From Streptomyces sp. NBC_00162 (GTDB lineage: Bacteria; Actinomycetota; Actinomycetes; Streptomycetales; Streptomycetaceae), in the NCBI RefSeq assembly GCF_024611995.1, contig NZ_CP102509.1:310001-374000 (forward strand): DNA of 64,000 nt, given 5' to 3'. The translations under genes were made by a program, and so were the position numbers. The stretch's first letter is position 1, and the number at the start of each line of letters is the position of its first letter. The notes beneath the pieces are model-generated. The model was given only the letters and a program-made list of their open reading frames with translations, did not search any database and was not told the DNA's origin. Below are positions 44,859 to 54,510 of this stretch, in pieces.

Positions 44859-45578
44859 ATGCGCACATCACCAGAAGAGTCCCACACAGCCTCACTCCGG
44901 GACGCGGCCCCGCGCCCGCGCGGCGCCGTTGCGCTGCTCACCGTCTCGCTCTCCTACGCCGCACTCACCGCCGCGTACGTCGTCACCAACCGCGCCACCC
45001 CGCAGCCCGACGCCTCCGGCCGCGACATCCTGAGCCAGTACGTACGCGACCACGGCACAGCGATCGACCTGGGCGCCTTCCTACTTCTCGTCGCCGCCGT
45101 TCTCCTGGTGCCCGTGGCCGCCACCCTGGCCCGGCTGGTGCGGCGGCGGCAGGGACAGGACCAGGGCGCCGCGGCGGCAACAGTCCTCGCCGGCGGACTG
45201 CTGGCCAGTGGCGCACTTGCCTCCAGCGCCGCGCTCACCTGGACCCTCGGCCGGCTTCCGGAAGACGCACCCGCAGCCCTGGCCCGTGCCCTGGCGGACC
45301 TGTCCTTCCTCGCCGGCGGTGTCGGATACGCCGCATCCTTCGCTCTCCTGGCGGCAGGCACCTGCCTGGCAGCCCGCGAGAGCGGGCTCCTGCCGCGCGC
45401 CTGCGCCACCACCGGGCTGGTCATCGCCGCCGCCGGACTGGCCGCGACCCTCACGCTCCTCGCCATCGACTTCGGCTACCTGCTGCCCGTCGTCCGCTTC
45501 GGTGGCACGGCATGGCTGGTGTGGGCCGCGTTCGCACTGTTCCGCGCGCGCCCGACCGCACCGCGGACGAACGCATGA
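44859..45578 (+). CDS. Multi-pass membrane protein, 239 aa
   Basis: ATG at 44859 with AGGAG seven bases upstream. Six hydrophobic segments, including VALLTVSLSYAALTAAYVVT, FLLLVAAVLLVPVAATLARL and LVIAAAGLAATLTLLAIDFG, with a short Arg-rich loop. Its layout resembles DUF4386/DUF998-like proteins, but I cannot assign it. It is coupled to the following gene by an ATGA overlap. Confidence 0.75.
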   Translation: MRTSPEESHTASLRDAAPRPRGAVALLTVSLSYAALTAAYVVTNRATPQPDASGRDILSQYVRDHGTAIDLGAFLLLVAAVLLVPVAATLARLVRRRQGQDQGAAAATVLAGGLLASGALASSAALTWTLGRLPEDAPAALARALADLSFLAGGVGYAASFALLAAGTCLAARESGLLPRACATTGLVIAAAGLAATLTLLAIDFGYLLPVVRFGGTAWLVWAAFALFRARPTAPRTNA

Positions 45579-45631
45579 CCGCGGGCGAACACATGACTGC
45601 AGGCGAGCACATGACCGCGGATGAACGCATT
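45560..45631 (+). repeat. 18-bp tandem repeat spanning a gene junction
   Basis: Four copies of ACCGCGGACGAACGCATG-like units; the last ends ATT. The first copy encodes the end of the upstream protein and the others the start of the next. The repeat supplies three successive in-frame ATG codons (45575, 45593, 45611). Confidence 0.8.
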
Positions 45632-46519
45632 ACCGCAACCTCGCCCGTACAATCGCGCTCGGCCTGGCAGATCCCTGTCGGCGCGGCCCTTCTACTGCTC
45701 GCGTCCGCCGCCTTCCACACGGTCGTCCTCCTGCTCGCCGGCGGCCCGTGGGACGGCCCCGTCTCCTGGCGGAAGCCGATCACCTTCGGGCTGTCCTTCG
45801 GTGTCAGCGTGCTGACCGTCACCTGGATCTGCCGGCTCCTCCCGCTCGCCGCGCGCACCCGCACCCTCCTCCTGGGCGCGTTCACCGCGGCGTCCCTGCT
45901 GGAGACCGGTCTGATCACCCTGCAGGCGTGGCGCGGTGTCCCCTCGCACTTCAACACCGAGACCACCTTCGACACCTTCGTCACGCGCGCCCTCGCGGCC
46001 GGCGGCGTCACCCTCATCGCGGTCGTCGTCGCACTCACCGTCGCCGCACTGCGCCCCCACCCGAGAGCCGCCCCCAGCATGCGGCTCGCGCTCCGCGCCG
46101 GACTGGTGGCGCTCACCGGCTCGATGGCGGCTGGAGCGGTGATGATCGCCTACGGGCTGACGCTCGAGGGAGCGGGCCGCGCGGCCGAGGCCTACCAGGC
46201 AGCGGGCTTCCTGCGCCCCGCCCATGCCGTCACCATGCACGCCGTCCTGTTGCTGCCCTCCCTGGCCTGGCTTCTGAGCCGTACCCGACGACCGGAGGCG
46301 GAGCGGCTGCGCCTGATCCGCCTCACCGTCGCCGCGTACGGTGCCGTCGTCGCACTGGTAACCGCCGCGACCGCGGCCGGACTCACCTTCGCCACCCCGG
46401 CCACCACAGCCGTGGTGAGCGCGGGCGTCACGATGGCCCCCGCATGCGCGTTCCTGGCGCTCGGCGTAGCGCCGGGCGTACGTGAGAACCGCAGATCCAC
46501 CAGGCCCGGCAACCGGTAA
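45575..46519 (+). CDS. Multi-pass membrane protein, 314 aa
   Basis: The start is taken at 45575, where ATGA overlaps the upstream stop; ATGs at 45593 and 45611 give the same protein lacking 6 or 12 residues. The N-terminus is MTAGEHMTAGEHMTADERIT. About eight helices follow (WQIPVGAALLLLASAAFHTV, ITFGLSFGVSVLTVTWICRL, MRLALRAGLVALTGSMAAGA). The pattern HTVVLLLAGGPWDGPVSWRK recurs in uncharacterised Streptomyces membrane proteins. Function unknown; forms an operon with 44859-45578. Confidence 0.75.
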   Translation: MTAGEHMTAGEHMTADERITATSPVQSRSAWQIPVGAALLLLASAAFHTVVLLLAGGPWDGPVSWRKPITFGLSFGVSVLTVTWICRLLPLAARTRTLLLGAFTAASLLETGLITLQAWRGVPSHFNTETTFDTFVTRALAAGGVTLIAVVVALTVAALRPHPRAAPSMRLALRAGLVALTGSMAAGAVMIAYGLTLEGAGRAAEAYQAAGFLRPAHAVTMHAVLLLPSLAWLLSRTRRPEAERLRLIRLTVAAYGAVVALVTAATAAGLTFATPATTAVVSAGVTMAPACAFLALGVAPGVRENRRSTRPGNR

Positions 46520-46716
46520 CCCGCCCACGGCTCGCACCGCGCTGCTCTCGCCGACGGCCTGGACGACGACGACCGGAGGCATGACACATGACGCGGACCG
46601 CGAGCAGGAAGCACCCCGGGACCGTCGCGAGCGCGGGCAGCGCAGAGGCCCCCGCCCGCCCGGCACCCCACCCCCGGACACCGCGGACACCGCCCGCCGC
46701 TGGAAAGGTTCGGCGC

Positions 46717-47200
46717 ATGCCCCAGCGATGACGCAAGGCGATCCTCACCCTCCATGTGACGGTGGCCGTCGGCTGGGTGGGAATCGAGATCGCCCAGCTC
46801 ATCCTCGGGCTGGTCGGCCTCACCACCGACGACGCCGGAGTCGTCCGCGCAACCCGCGTCGTCATGGAGATCCTCGGGATCGAACTGATCGCCGGTATCG
46901 CCTGGACGGCCCTGCTGACCGGCCTGCTCCTCGCGACGGCGACGCAGTGGGGCCTGCTGAAGCACCAAGCTCGTCATCACCGTCGCCCTGATGCTGAACG
47001 GCCACTTCTTCCTCCAGCACTGGCTGCACGAACAGGCAGAGGTGGGCAAGGCCCCTGAATCCCTCAGCCTGCAGCTGGTGATCGTCATGAGCATCGCCCT
47101 GGGGCTGCTGGTCACGGCGACGGCACTGTCGATCTACAAGCCCTGGGGCAAGACCCGCCGCGGCCGCCGCCGCCCCGCGGCCAAGAGCACACGCCCCTGA
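46717..47200 (+). pseudogene. DUF2269-like integral membrane protein with a nonsense codon and frameshift
   Basis: From ATG at 46717 (GAAAGG upstream) the frame reads MPQR, then TGA, then RKAILTLHVTVAVGWVGIEI, LGLVGLTTDDAGVVRATRVV and TALLTGLLLATATQWGLLKH. A missing C near 46965 moves the rest, KLVITVALMLNGHFFLQHWL and IVMSIALGLLVTATALSIYK, to another frame ending at 47200. A four-helix membrane protein if restored. Confidence 0.6.
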
Positions 47201-47405
47201 CATGCCCGCGTAGGGGCGCCACCGGCTCATCCGCCGCCGCGGCGGCCGTCCGGACCTGCCGCACCAAGCCCTGCGCCCGCTACGCGACCCGGACGCCGGC
47301 GACGAGCCGTGACAGGAAGTTGGCCGGCCCATCGGCACCGGACGCGGGCGGGCAGGTGATCGTGGACCTGGAGGGAGTACTCGTGCTCGCCGACGCCGAC
47401 AAGCA

Positions 47406-47618
47406 GCAGGTCATGCCCGAACCGAAGCCCAGCTCCTGCGGCAAGTACTCCCCCTGGATGCCGGTATGCAGCACGAACAAGATCCCGTACAAGGCTTGCC
47501 GGTCCGGGACCCGCGGTCGCCCCGGCTTCAGCTTCGGCCCAGGTATCGGCAGCAACGGCTCGATCAATGACCACAGTTCATCCGAGACGATCCACGGACG
47601 AGACACCCTCTTCCCCAC
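47406..47618 (-). pseudogene. N-terminal fragment of an IS5-type transposase
   Basis: Reads RVSRPWIVSDELWSLIEPLL to LPQELGFGSGMTC, nearly the same as 21713-21919, then runs into unrelated sequence. The element end CCTAACAGAAG is at about 47661-47672, next to the intact IS5 element. Confidence 0.75.
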
Positions 47619-47682
47619 GACCAGACCAACGAGCGCCCAAGCCGACAGTCACACCACAACCGGCTTCTGTTAGGACCTCTAA

Positions 47683-48629
47683 GAGGGCATCTGATCAACG
47701 TTCATATGGTTGTGAACGGGATGTCCGTTTCGATTCGCCAGGTTGGTGACGATTCTCCGGTGAGCTCACGGCTCATTTTGTTAGCCATGGCCCAGTGGAT
47801 CATCGTGCGGGATCTCTGAGGTAGGGCTTCGTAGTCACGTGCCAGGCGGCGGTGCTGCATCAGCCAGCCGAAGGTCCGCTCGATCACCCACCGCTTGGGC
47901 AGCGGCCGGAAGCCCTTCACGCGCGGTCGCTGCACTACCTGAACATCGATCCCGAGGCCGGCGCCGTGCTGGATCACGCTGGTCTGGTAGCCGCCGTCGG
48001 CCCACACCCTGGTCACGCTCGGATGGGCCGCTGCCAACTCGGTCAGAGCCTGCTTGCCGCCGACGGAGTCGTGGACCGAGGCGGCGGTGACGAGGACTGT
48101 CAGGACCAGTCCGAGGGTGTCGGTGATCAGGTGACGTTTGCGTCCTTTGATCTTCTTGCCGGCATCGATGCCCTGACTGGCTTCGGAGACATTGCTCGAG
48201 GTCTTCACGCTCTGCGCGTCCACCACGGCTGCGGACGGCTCGGCGCTTCGAGCGTTCGCCCGGCGGGTCCGGTCACGCAAGAGGTCATGGACCAGCTCGG
48301 TTGTTCCGTCCGCCTCCCACTTGGCGAAGTAGTCGTAGACGGTCTTGAACGGCGGGAAGTCGTGGGGCAGGTACTCCCACGGAATACCGGTGCGGTTGAC
48401 GTACAGGATCGCGTTCACGATCTCTCGCAGGTCGTGCACCCGCGCTGCGGTACCGGGCCCTGATCTTGCGGCCCGCCAGGCGACGAACACCGGCTCGATC
48501 AAGGCCCAGCGGGCATCCGAGACGTCACTGCGATACGCACGCCGAGCACTCATACCCCAGGCAACGACCACCGGCGCGTGCAGTCACAAGAACATCCCAA
48601 AACACCAACTACCTAGATCAGATGCCCTC
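47683..48629. mobile_element. IS5-family insertion sequence (947 bp)
   Basis: Perfect 14-bp inverted ends GAGGGCATCTGATC / GATCAGATGCCCTC with a TAA target duplication (47680-47682, 48630-48632). It was inserted at the end of the older IS5 relic. It carries one complete transposase gene. Confidence 0.9.
47702..48553 (-). CDS. IS5-family transposase
   Basis: 283 aa from the Met of MSARRAYRSDVSDARWALIE. Intact DDE domain: VVDAQSVKTSSNVSEASQGI, GRKRHLITDTLGLVLTVLVT, VWADGGYQ and PKRWVIERTFGWLMQHRRLA, with the catalytic Glu in the last block. Probably active. Confidence 0.9.
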   Translation of the reverse strand: MSARRAYRSDVSDARWALIEPVFVAWRAARSGPGTAARVHDLREIVNAILYVNRTGIPWEYLPHDFPPFKTVYDYFAKWEADGTTELVHDLLRDRTRRANARSAEPSAAVVDAQSVKTSSNVSEASQGIDAGKKIKGRKRHLITDTLGLVLTVLVTAASVHDSVGGKQALTELAAAHPSVTRVWADGGYQTSVIQHGAGLGIDVQVVQRPRVKGFRPLPKRWVIERTFGWLMQHRRLARDYEALPQRSRTMIHWAMANKMSRELTGESSPTWRIETDIPFTTI

Positions 48630-48992
48630 TAAGTGGGCGCGGCCTGTTCCTTTTCCGTGCTGTTGTGGATGCGGCCCGCATGGGTGGGGAGGAGTGCAAC
48701 CATAGGCGACTGGTCCGCATAACAGCGCGGCGGACACGGTGCCCCATCGTCGGCTCCGGCAGGCATCAACTCCACGCGGAAAGATCGATATTCGCAGCTC
48801 AGCGCGGCCGGTCAAGATCAGATACAAATATCGTATGAACGACCTCCTGTGTCATTTCGGGTAGCCGTTACATTATTTCGGGTTAACTGTCACTATCTTC
48901 GACCGCGTTATCCGCGGTGACCGCATGCCCCACCCTATGGTCCCGGCATATTGACCTCTACCCCTACGAGGCGGTTAGTCCGGGAGGCTTGC
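48630..48992. promoter_or_regulatory. Promoter region of the polysaccharide operon
   Basis: No gene. From about 48820 to 48960 the sequence becomes AT-richer than its surroundings and contains two similar blocks, CATTTCGGGTAGC and TATTTCGGGTTAA, 23 bp apart, then TTATCC about 80 bp before the start codon. These are candidates for regulator or sigma-factor sites; no exact promoter is claimed. Confidence 0.4.
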
Positions 48993-50600
48993 ATGAGTTC
49001 AGTTGAAGCCGTTCGCTTGGTGAGGCCGGCCGCACAAAATCGACAGACCCTAGAGCGACATCCCTGCGGATTGGTTGACTCGAGCCTGTTGCCGGTGCCG
49101 CCGTCGGATTTCGAGAAATATTCCTATGTCGACCGCCGCCTATGGGTGTTGACGGTTGCATCGCTGGCGAGTATCAGCTGCCTCGCCTTGAGCCAGTTTC
49201 GACTCTTCTCCTCGGCGCCACCGCTGCGATTCTTCTACCCGCTTATGGCATTCACTGTCCTCTACTACTCGATCTCGCTTTGGGTGAACCTGTTCAGCCG
49301 TGACTTCGATCTCTCACGCCATAAAAGGCTTGTGAGTGACTGGCGCCCCGATGTCTACCCGTCGGTCGACGTCTTCCTGCCCGTGTGCGGTGAGCCGGTC
49401 GAGATCCTGCACAACACCTGGACCCGCGTCCGTGCACTGGCAGCCCACTACCCGGGGGTCTGCGAGCCGTTCGTCCTGGATGACTCGGCCAGCCCTGAAC
49501 TGCAGGCCATGGCAGCTGAGTTCGGATTCCGCTACGCCACCCGCACCAATCGGGGTTGGTTCAAGAAGGCCGGCAATCTGCACTTCGGGTTCGAGCGAAC
49601 CCGCGGCACGTACATCCTTATTCTCGACGCCGATTTCGCCCCGCGCGCGGATCTGCTCCACGAACTCCTTCCGTATCTGGCGGAAGACGAGCGTCTCGCC
49701 ATCGTCCAGTCCCCTCAGTACTTCCGTGTGCTGGACGCTCAGAACTGGATCGAACGGGGTGCCGGCGCCGTCCAGGAGCTCTTCTACCGGACTGTCCAAG
49801 TCTCCCGGCAGAGCAAGGACGGGGCGATCTGCGTCGGAAGCTGCGCCGTCTATCGGCGGGCGGCGCTGCATGAAAACGGCGGCACTACGCTCATCGAACA
49901 CTCGGAGGATGTCCACACGGGCTTCGATCTGCGGAGTCTCGGGTGGGGCCTGCGCTACGTGCCGATCGCGCTGTCGACAGGTGTGTGCCCCGACGATGCG
50001 GAAGCCTTCTTCCATCAGCAATACCGCTGGTGCGCCGGCTCGATGAGCCTGCTGTGCAGCTCCAAGTTCTGGCGGGCGAGGATGCGGACCTCAAGCAGGC
50101 TTTGCTACCTGTCGGGCTTCCTCTACTACATCCACACGGCCCTGTTCACATTCGTCGCTCCCCTCATCCCGATTATGCTCCTGCTGGCGTTCCCGGAGAA
50201 ACCCACCGCGGAGACGCTGTGGCTGGTCTTGCCCAGCGTCTTGTACACGACCACTGTTTTTCCTCTGTGGCACAAGGTTCCCTACCGCCTCGAGGCCTGG
50301 GCCGCGCGGATGATGTACGGCTGGGCGCACATCTTTGCGATCTGGGACATCCTGCGTGGGCGGCGTGTGGGCTGGCAGGCAACCGGTTCTTGCGGCGCGA
50401 AGCGCAGCGGCACCAAGCGGCATCGGCTCGGCATGTGGTCGTGGGGCGGCGGGACTGCGCTGGTGTGGGTAGGTGCCGCCGCATGGCGCACACTCACCCT
50501 CGATCCCGTCGACTTCGTCCTTCTCCTCTCCTCCGGACTCTTCTACGCTGCGGTCGTCGCGAGAGCCCTGCTGCAGCCTCGTGCGATGGGAACCCCATGA
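48993..50600 (+). CDS. Cellulose-synthase-like family 2 glycosyltransferase
   Basis: 535 aa; ATG at 48993 after GGGAGG. Two N-terminal helices (about 52-70 and 79-100), then a GT2 catalytic domain with FVLDDSASPE (Asp163-164), ILILDADFAPRADL (Asp212, Asp214), EHSEDVHTGFDL (Asp306) and HQQYRWCAGS (Q342, R345, W346), the D,D,D,Q(Q/R)xRW set of processive beta-glycan synthases. Four C-terminal helices would form the translocation channel. No PilZ domain is visible. First gene of a three-gene ATGA-coupled operon. The polymer is unknown; the GH26 neighbour hints at a beta-1,4- or 1,3/1,4-linked mannan or glucan. Confidence 0.88.
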   Translation: MSSVEAVRLVRPAAQNRQTLERHPCGLVDSSLLPVPPSDFEKYSYVDRRLWVLTVASLASISCLALSQFRLFSSAPPLRFFYPLMAFTVLYYSISLWVNLFSRDFDLSRHKRLVSDWRPDVYPSVDVFLPVCGEPVEILHNTWTRVRALAAHYPGVCEPFVLDDSASPELQAMAAEFGFRYATRTNRGWFKKAGNLHFGFERTRGTYILILDADFAPRADLLHELLPYLAEDERLAIVQSPQYFRVLDAQNWIERGAGAVQELFYRTVQVSRQSKDGAICVGSCAVYRRAALHENGGTTLIEHSEDVHTGFDLRSLGWGLRYVPIALSTGVCPDDAEAFFHQQYRWCAGSMSLLCSSKFWRARMRTSSRLCYLSGFLYYIHTALFTFVAPLIPIMLLLAFPEKPTAETLWLVLPSVLYTTTVFPLWHKVPYRLEAWAARMMYGWAHIFAIWDILRGRRVGWQATGSCGAKRSGTKRHRLGMWSWGGGTALVWVGAAAWRTLTLDPVDFVLLLSSGLFYAAVVARALLQPRAMGTP

Positions 50601-51586
50601 TGCGCGTGACACGTGCTCTTGCCGTCATTGCGCTGTTGTCTCTCACAGCCTCGGTGCCCGCAGCGTCCGCCTGCGCCCCGGCCTCAGCAGGCCGTCAAGT
50701 CGGTGCTGTGGCGGGTCCCGAGGCCTCGCCCTACGACGTACGCCCGCTGTTGCACCCGTCCAAGAAGTTCTTCGGAGTGTCCCGGCCCAAAGCCCCACAT
50801 TCCATGGAGCCGGTGCTCGACTGGGCTCGGAAGGTCGGCAAACAGCCAAACTTGATCGTCTATTACGCGGGCTGGGGCGACGGTTTCGATGCCTCGGGTA
50901 CGCGCAACGCCTGGAATTCGGGGGCCATGACAGTCGTCTCCTGGGAGCCGCGCGGCACGACGCCCACCCGCATTGCCGACGGTGCGTCCGACAGCTATCT
51001 CCGAGATTACGCGAAGGCGGTCCGGAGACTGAACATCCCGGTCGCAATCAGCTTCGCGGACGAGATGAACGGCGACTGGGAGCAGTGGGGGACCACCGGG
51101 ACCACGCCACAGGCGTACGTCAGGGCCTGGCGCCACATCCACGATGTCTTCGAGGCTGTCGGGGCCACCAACGTGATCTGGACCTGGTCACCGAACATCG
51201 TTCAACCCGGAACGGACAAGGATTTGAGCCCCTTTTACCCCGGTGACGAATATGTCGACTGGGTCGGTCTGATCGGCTACTTCACCGACTGGGACCCTCA
51301 CTCCTTCGACGGCTTGTTCGGAGCGACCCTGACGGAGATTGCACGCTTCAGCCGAAAGCCGCAGCTCCTCCTGGAGACCGCCGCCATGCCTGGCCGACAC
51401 CGCACGCAAGACGTGCGTGCCCTGTTCCAGGGGGTCACCGCCTCCCCCGACCTCGTCGGGTTCGCATGGTTCGACTACAAGGCGCGCGCCGACTGGCGGC
51501 TGGAAGCGAGCCCGGAGAGCGCCGCAGAGTTCCGGCGTTTGGGTGCCGACGACCTCTACGGCTTCGATGTGCGGAGGGTCCGATGA
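50597..51586 (+). CDS. Secreted glycoside hydrolase family 26-like protein
   Basis: 329 aa; ATG overlaps the upstream stop. Signal peptide MMRVTRALAVIALLSLTASV. TIM-barrel motifs of GH26: the acid/base Glu156 in ISFADEMNGDWEQWG (family H/D-E-M-N-G), NVIWTWSPNI, VDWVGLIGYF, and the nucleophile Glu260 in PQLLLETAAMPG. Known GH26 members are beta-mannanases and 1,3/1,4-glucanases. Paired with a synthase, it may trim or release the nascent chain, as hydrolases do in cellulose and alginate systems (inference). Confidence 0.85.
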   Translation: MMRVTRALAVIALLSLTASVPAASACAPASAGRQVGAVAGPEASPYDVRPLLHPSKKFFGVSRPKAPHSMEPVLDWARKVGKQPNLIVYYAGWGDGFDASGTRNAWNSGAMTVVSWEPRGTTPTRIADGASDSYLRDYAKAVRRLNIPVAISFADEMNGDWEQWGTTGTTPQAYVRAWRHIHDVFEAVGATNVIWTWSPNIVQPGTDKDLSPFYPGDEYVDWVGLIGYFTDWDPHSFDGLFGATLTEIARFSRKPQLLLETAAMPGRHRTQDVRALFQGVTASPDLVGFAWFDYKARADWRLEASPESAAEFRRLGADDLYGFDVRRVR

Positions 51587-53235
51587 CACCCACGCAGCAC
51601 GGTTCCCAGACCCTCGCTCCCCTCCCCGCTCAGGTCGGCGACCGCCACGCGCCGGCTGACCACCTGCCGAAGGCACCCACGGTCGCATGGAGCTCGGCCG
51701 GATGCCGACGGCGCACCTGGGTCAGCCGGACCGTCCTACTGACGATCCTGGCCTTCCAGGCGACGCTGTCACTGAGACTGTCGAACACAGCGTTTCAGGA
51801 CGAGGCTCTCTACCTGACAGCAGGTCATGCCGAACTGAGCCACCTGCTCCACGGGACAGCGGTACAGAGCGGCTACGCCGCGTACTTCTCCGGCTCGCCA
51901 CGTCTGTACCCGGTACTCGCTGCCGTGGTGGACAGCCAATTCGGGCTGTCCGGCGCACGAATGCTCAGCCTGTTCTTCATGCTGGGCACCACTGCGCTGC
52001 TGTACTCGTTCACCCGGCGGCTCTTCACCGAGCGCGCAGGGCTGGCCGCCGCAGGTCTGTTCTCCGTGGTGCAGTCGACCATCGTCATGGGGCACTTCGC
52101 CACCTACGATGCGCCCGCCGTGTTCCTCCTGGCATCGGCCACCTGGATCGTCGTGCGCACCGCTGGGATGCCCGCTCCGCGTGTACTCCTCGCCGCACCC
52201 GTCGCCGTCCTGGCTGTCGGTGTGAAGTACGCGGCCGGCCTCTACCTGCCCACCATCGTCGCACTGGCTCTGCTCACCGCGCTGCCGCATCGGCGCGGCA
52301 GCGCGTTCGTTCGGTCTTTGCTGCTCGGCCTCGGTATGAGTGCCCTCCTTGTGCTCGGCATGTACGGCACCGATCTGTCGGCCGGCGTGCGTCAGACCAC
52401 GACCAGCCGCGAACATGGTTCCGACAGTGCCGTGTTCCTGCTTGAGCAGTCGATCGCGTGGGGCGGACTGCTGTTCCTCGCAGCAGTCGCGGGCGCGGTC
52501 TCGTATGCCCGGCGCCATCGCTTGCACGAGTCACCGCTCGCTCCGGGGTTCAGCGGTCCGGGACGCGTACAGCGGTCGTTGCTCGGTGCGCTGATGTGCG
52601 CCACTGCGCTGCTCGCGCCCGCTTATCAGATGCATCTCGGGACGGTCGTGGCGCTGTTCAAGCACGTCGGCTTCGGCCTCCTCTTTGCTGCCCCGATGGC
52701 AGGTGTGGGCCTGACGCGACTGGTGGGCGCACACTTTCGACACACCCACCTTGGTATTGCTCTGTGGTCGGCAACGCTGTGCATCGGTATGCCGCAGGCA
52801 GACTGGCGCTTTACAAGCTGGCCCGACTCCTTGACGCTGATCCGAACGATCTCCTCCCACGTGGACCGCAAGGGCCACTACCTCAGCTCAACGCCCGAGG
52901 TGCCCGTCTACTACCTGCGTGACAAGACGACTCACCGCCAGTGGCAGAGCGTCTTCGGTATGGAGTACAGGGACGGGCACGGCGCCCGCCACACCGGCGC
53001 TGACGCCTACCGGGAGGCGGTGCGAAACGGCGACTTCGACCTGGTCGTCCTCGACGGGTTCACCAACCCACGGGTGAACGGCGTCATCACGGACGCACTG
53101 AAAGGGAATCCGCACTACCGTCTTCTCGCCGTCCTGCCCTTCCATAGCGCCAGTAACGACGTCCGGGACCACCTGATGCGAAGCGCGCCCTCCGTTGAGC
53201 ACACCGGCCGCTACCGGGTCTGGTTGAAGCGATGA
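51583..53235 (+). CDS. GT39-like (ArnT/PMT-type) membrane glycosyltransferase
   Basis: 550 aa; ATG overlaps the GH26 stop. About a dozen helices. The first external loop carries NTAFQDEALYLTAGH with the acidic pair Asp73-Glu74 expected of GT-C enzymes that use polyprenyl-phosphate sugars. Further helices (SLFFMLGTTALLYSFTRRLF, LLLGLGMSALLVLGMYGTDL) precede a C-terminal extracytoplasmic domain (PEVPVYYLRDKTTHRQW). It may decorate the polymer made by the first gene. Confidence 0.82.
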   Translation: MTPTQHGSQTLAPLPAQVGDRHAPADHLPKAPTVAWSSAGCRRRTWVSRTVLLTILAFQATLSLRLSNTAFQDEALYLTAGHAELSHLLHGTAVQSGYAAYFSGSPRLYPVLAAVVDSQFGLSGARMLSLFFMLGTTALLYSFTRRLFTERAGLAAAGLFSVVQSTIVMGHFATYDAPAVFLLASATWIVVRTAGMPAPRVLLAAPVAVLAVGVKYAAGLYLPTIVALALLTALPHRRGSAFVRSLLLGLGMSALLVLGMYGTDLSAGVRQTTTSREHGSDSAVFLLEQSIAWGGLLFLAAVAGAVSYARRHRLHESPLAPGFSGPGRVQRSLLGALMCATALLAPAYQMHLGTVVALFKHVGFGLLFAAPMAGVGLTRLVGAHFRHTHLGIALWSATLCIGMPQADWRFTSWPDSLTLIRTISSHVDRKGHYLSSTPEVPVYYLRDKTTHRQWQSVFGMEYRDGHGARHTGADAYREAVRNGDFDLVVLDGFTNPRVNGVITDALKGNPHYRLLAVLPFHSASNDVRDHLMRSAPSVEHTGRYRVWLKR

Positions 53236-53781
53236 GCCACTTGCCCTGGCACTGAAAGGCCGGGTTCGGCGGCAGCACTCCCGACCCGTAACAGTGAACG
53301 CAACGGCACAACTGACGAAGGTCGTGGCCGACGCGGACTTCATCACGGTGCCGACCGTAACCGCCACGGGATTTGCGCCCCCTCGGGACCGTGATGAAGG
53401 ACCGGGTTGGTCGCTGTATTGATCACCGCTGGCTGTGGAGGTCTGAGCGGGAGCCGGTTCGCGGTGTGTTGGGGAGTCGCTTCGCGCGTCTCGGCATGAT
53501 CGCGCGCAGCGCTTGCCCCGCACCGTCTCAAAAGGGGCTCCGGCAAGGCGAACCGGCCGACCATGCCCTCGGGCGATCCCGAAGTGGGCTGACAGAGAAG
53601 ATCCACCTCGCCGCCGACGGCCGCTGCATGCCTCCGGCTTTCGTCGTCACGCCCGGCCAAGCCGGGGACGCCCCCGCATTCCAGCACGTCATGGCGGGGA
53701 CCGGGGTGGTACGCCCCCAAGGCCGCCACCGGACCCGACCCGCGATGGTGCCGCCGACAAGACATCCCACGCGGATAAGCG
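53236..53781. other. Intergenic region with an IS5-type transposase relic
   Basis: Plus strand about 53540-53780 reads GLTEKIHLAADGRCMPPAFV, VTPGQAGDAPAFQHVMAGTG and VVRPQGRHRTRPAMV, the middle of an IS112-like IS5 transposase, with no start, end or element termini. The rest of the stretch holds no gene I can support. Confidence 0.6.
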
Positions 53782-54510
53782 TCAAGCCGCCGCTGCCTTC
53801 GGGCCTGCTGAGGCCTGTGGGAAGGCGATTTCTTCGTCGTAGGGGTGCCCGTTCTGGAGGCAGTGGAACAGCATGCCCATGAAGCGGTTGAAGAGGTTCC
53901 GCTGTGCCGCGACGTGACGGTCGCCGGCTGCTCGTCGGCGGTCGTGGTGGGCTCTGGCGCCTGGCGACCTGGTGAGAGCACCGAATGCCCAGACGTAGCC
54001 GACGGCGGCCAGTCTCTGGTTCTCGACCTTCCGGCTCATGACCTTGCAGCTCTTGCCGCTGGCCCTGGTGACGGGGGCACTTCCCGCGTAGGCCTTGAGG
54101 GATCCGGCGGTGGCGAAGCGGGTGCGGTCGTCGCCGATCTCCGCCAGGACCCGGGCGCCGGTCAGTGCGGCGAGACCCGGAAAGCTGCGGATGACCGGCG
54201 CATCCGGATGTTCCTCGAAGGCCTGCGTGACGGCTTCTTCGAGCTGGTCGGCGTTGTCGCAGGCGGTGTCCAGCTGCCTGAGCAGAGCGGAAGTCTGATG
54301 TCCGAGAGCCGCCTCGACCTGCGGGAGCTGGTGGAGGTAGTCGCGGCTAAAGACCTCGTGGAGCCGTTCGGCTTCGCCCTGGATGCCGCGGACGCGGCCG
54401 GCCTGCTTGAGCAAAGACTGCAGACGCCTCCGGATCAGCTTCGCGGCCTTGGCGGGGGTCGGTGCCGTGGCCAGGCCACGCCCCAGAAAAGGCCTGAAAC
54501 GGCACTCAAC
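53782..54510 (-). pseudogene. C-terminal part of an IS110-family transposase
   Basis: Transposase_20 domain: PVIRSFPGLAALTGARVLAE, GDDRTRFATAGSLKAYAGSA, PVTRASGKSCKVMSRKVENQ, RDRHVAAQR-like and NLFNRFMGMLFHCLQNGHPY. The N-terminal DEDD nuclease domain is missing. At about 54510 it is fused in frame to the end of the broken sigma-factor gene. Confidence 0.75.

Noticed and set aside
47227..47405. Continuation of the IS5-type transposase fragment to 47227
   Set aside because: After GFGSGMTC the sequence stops resembling the family; the open frame simply runs on into foreign DNA.
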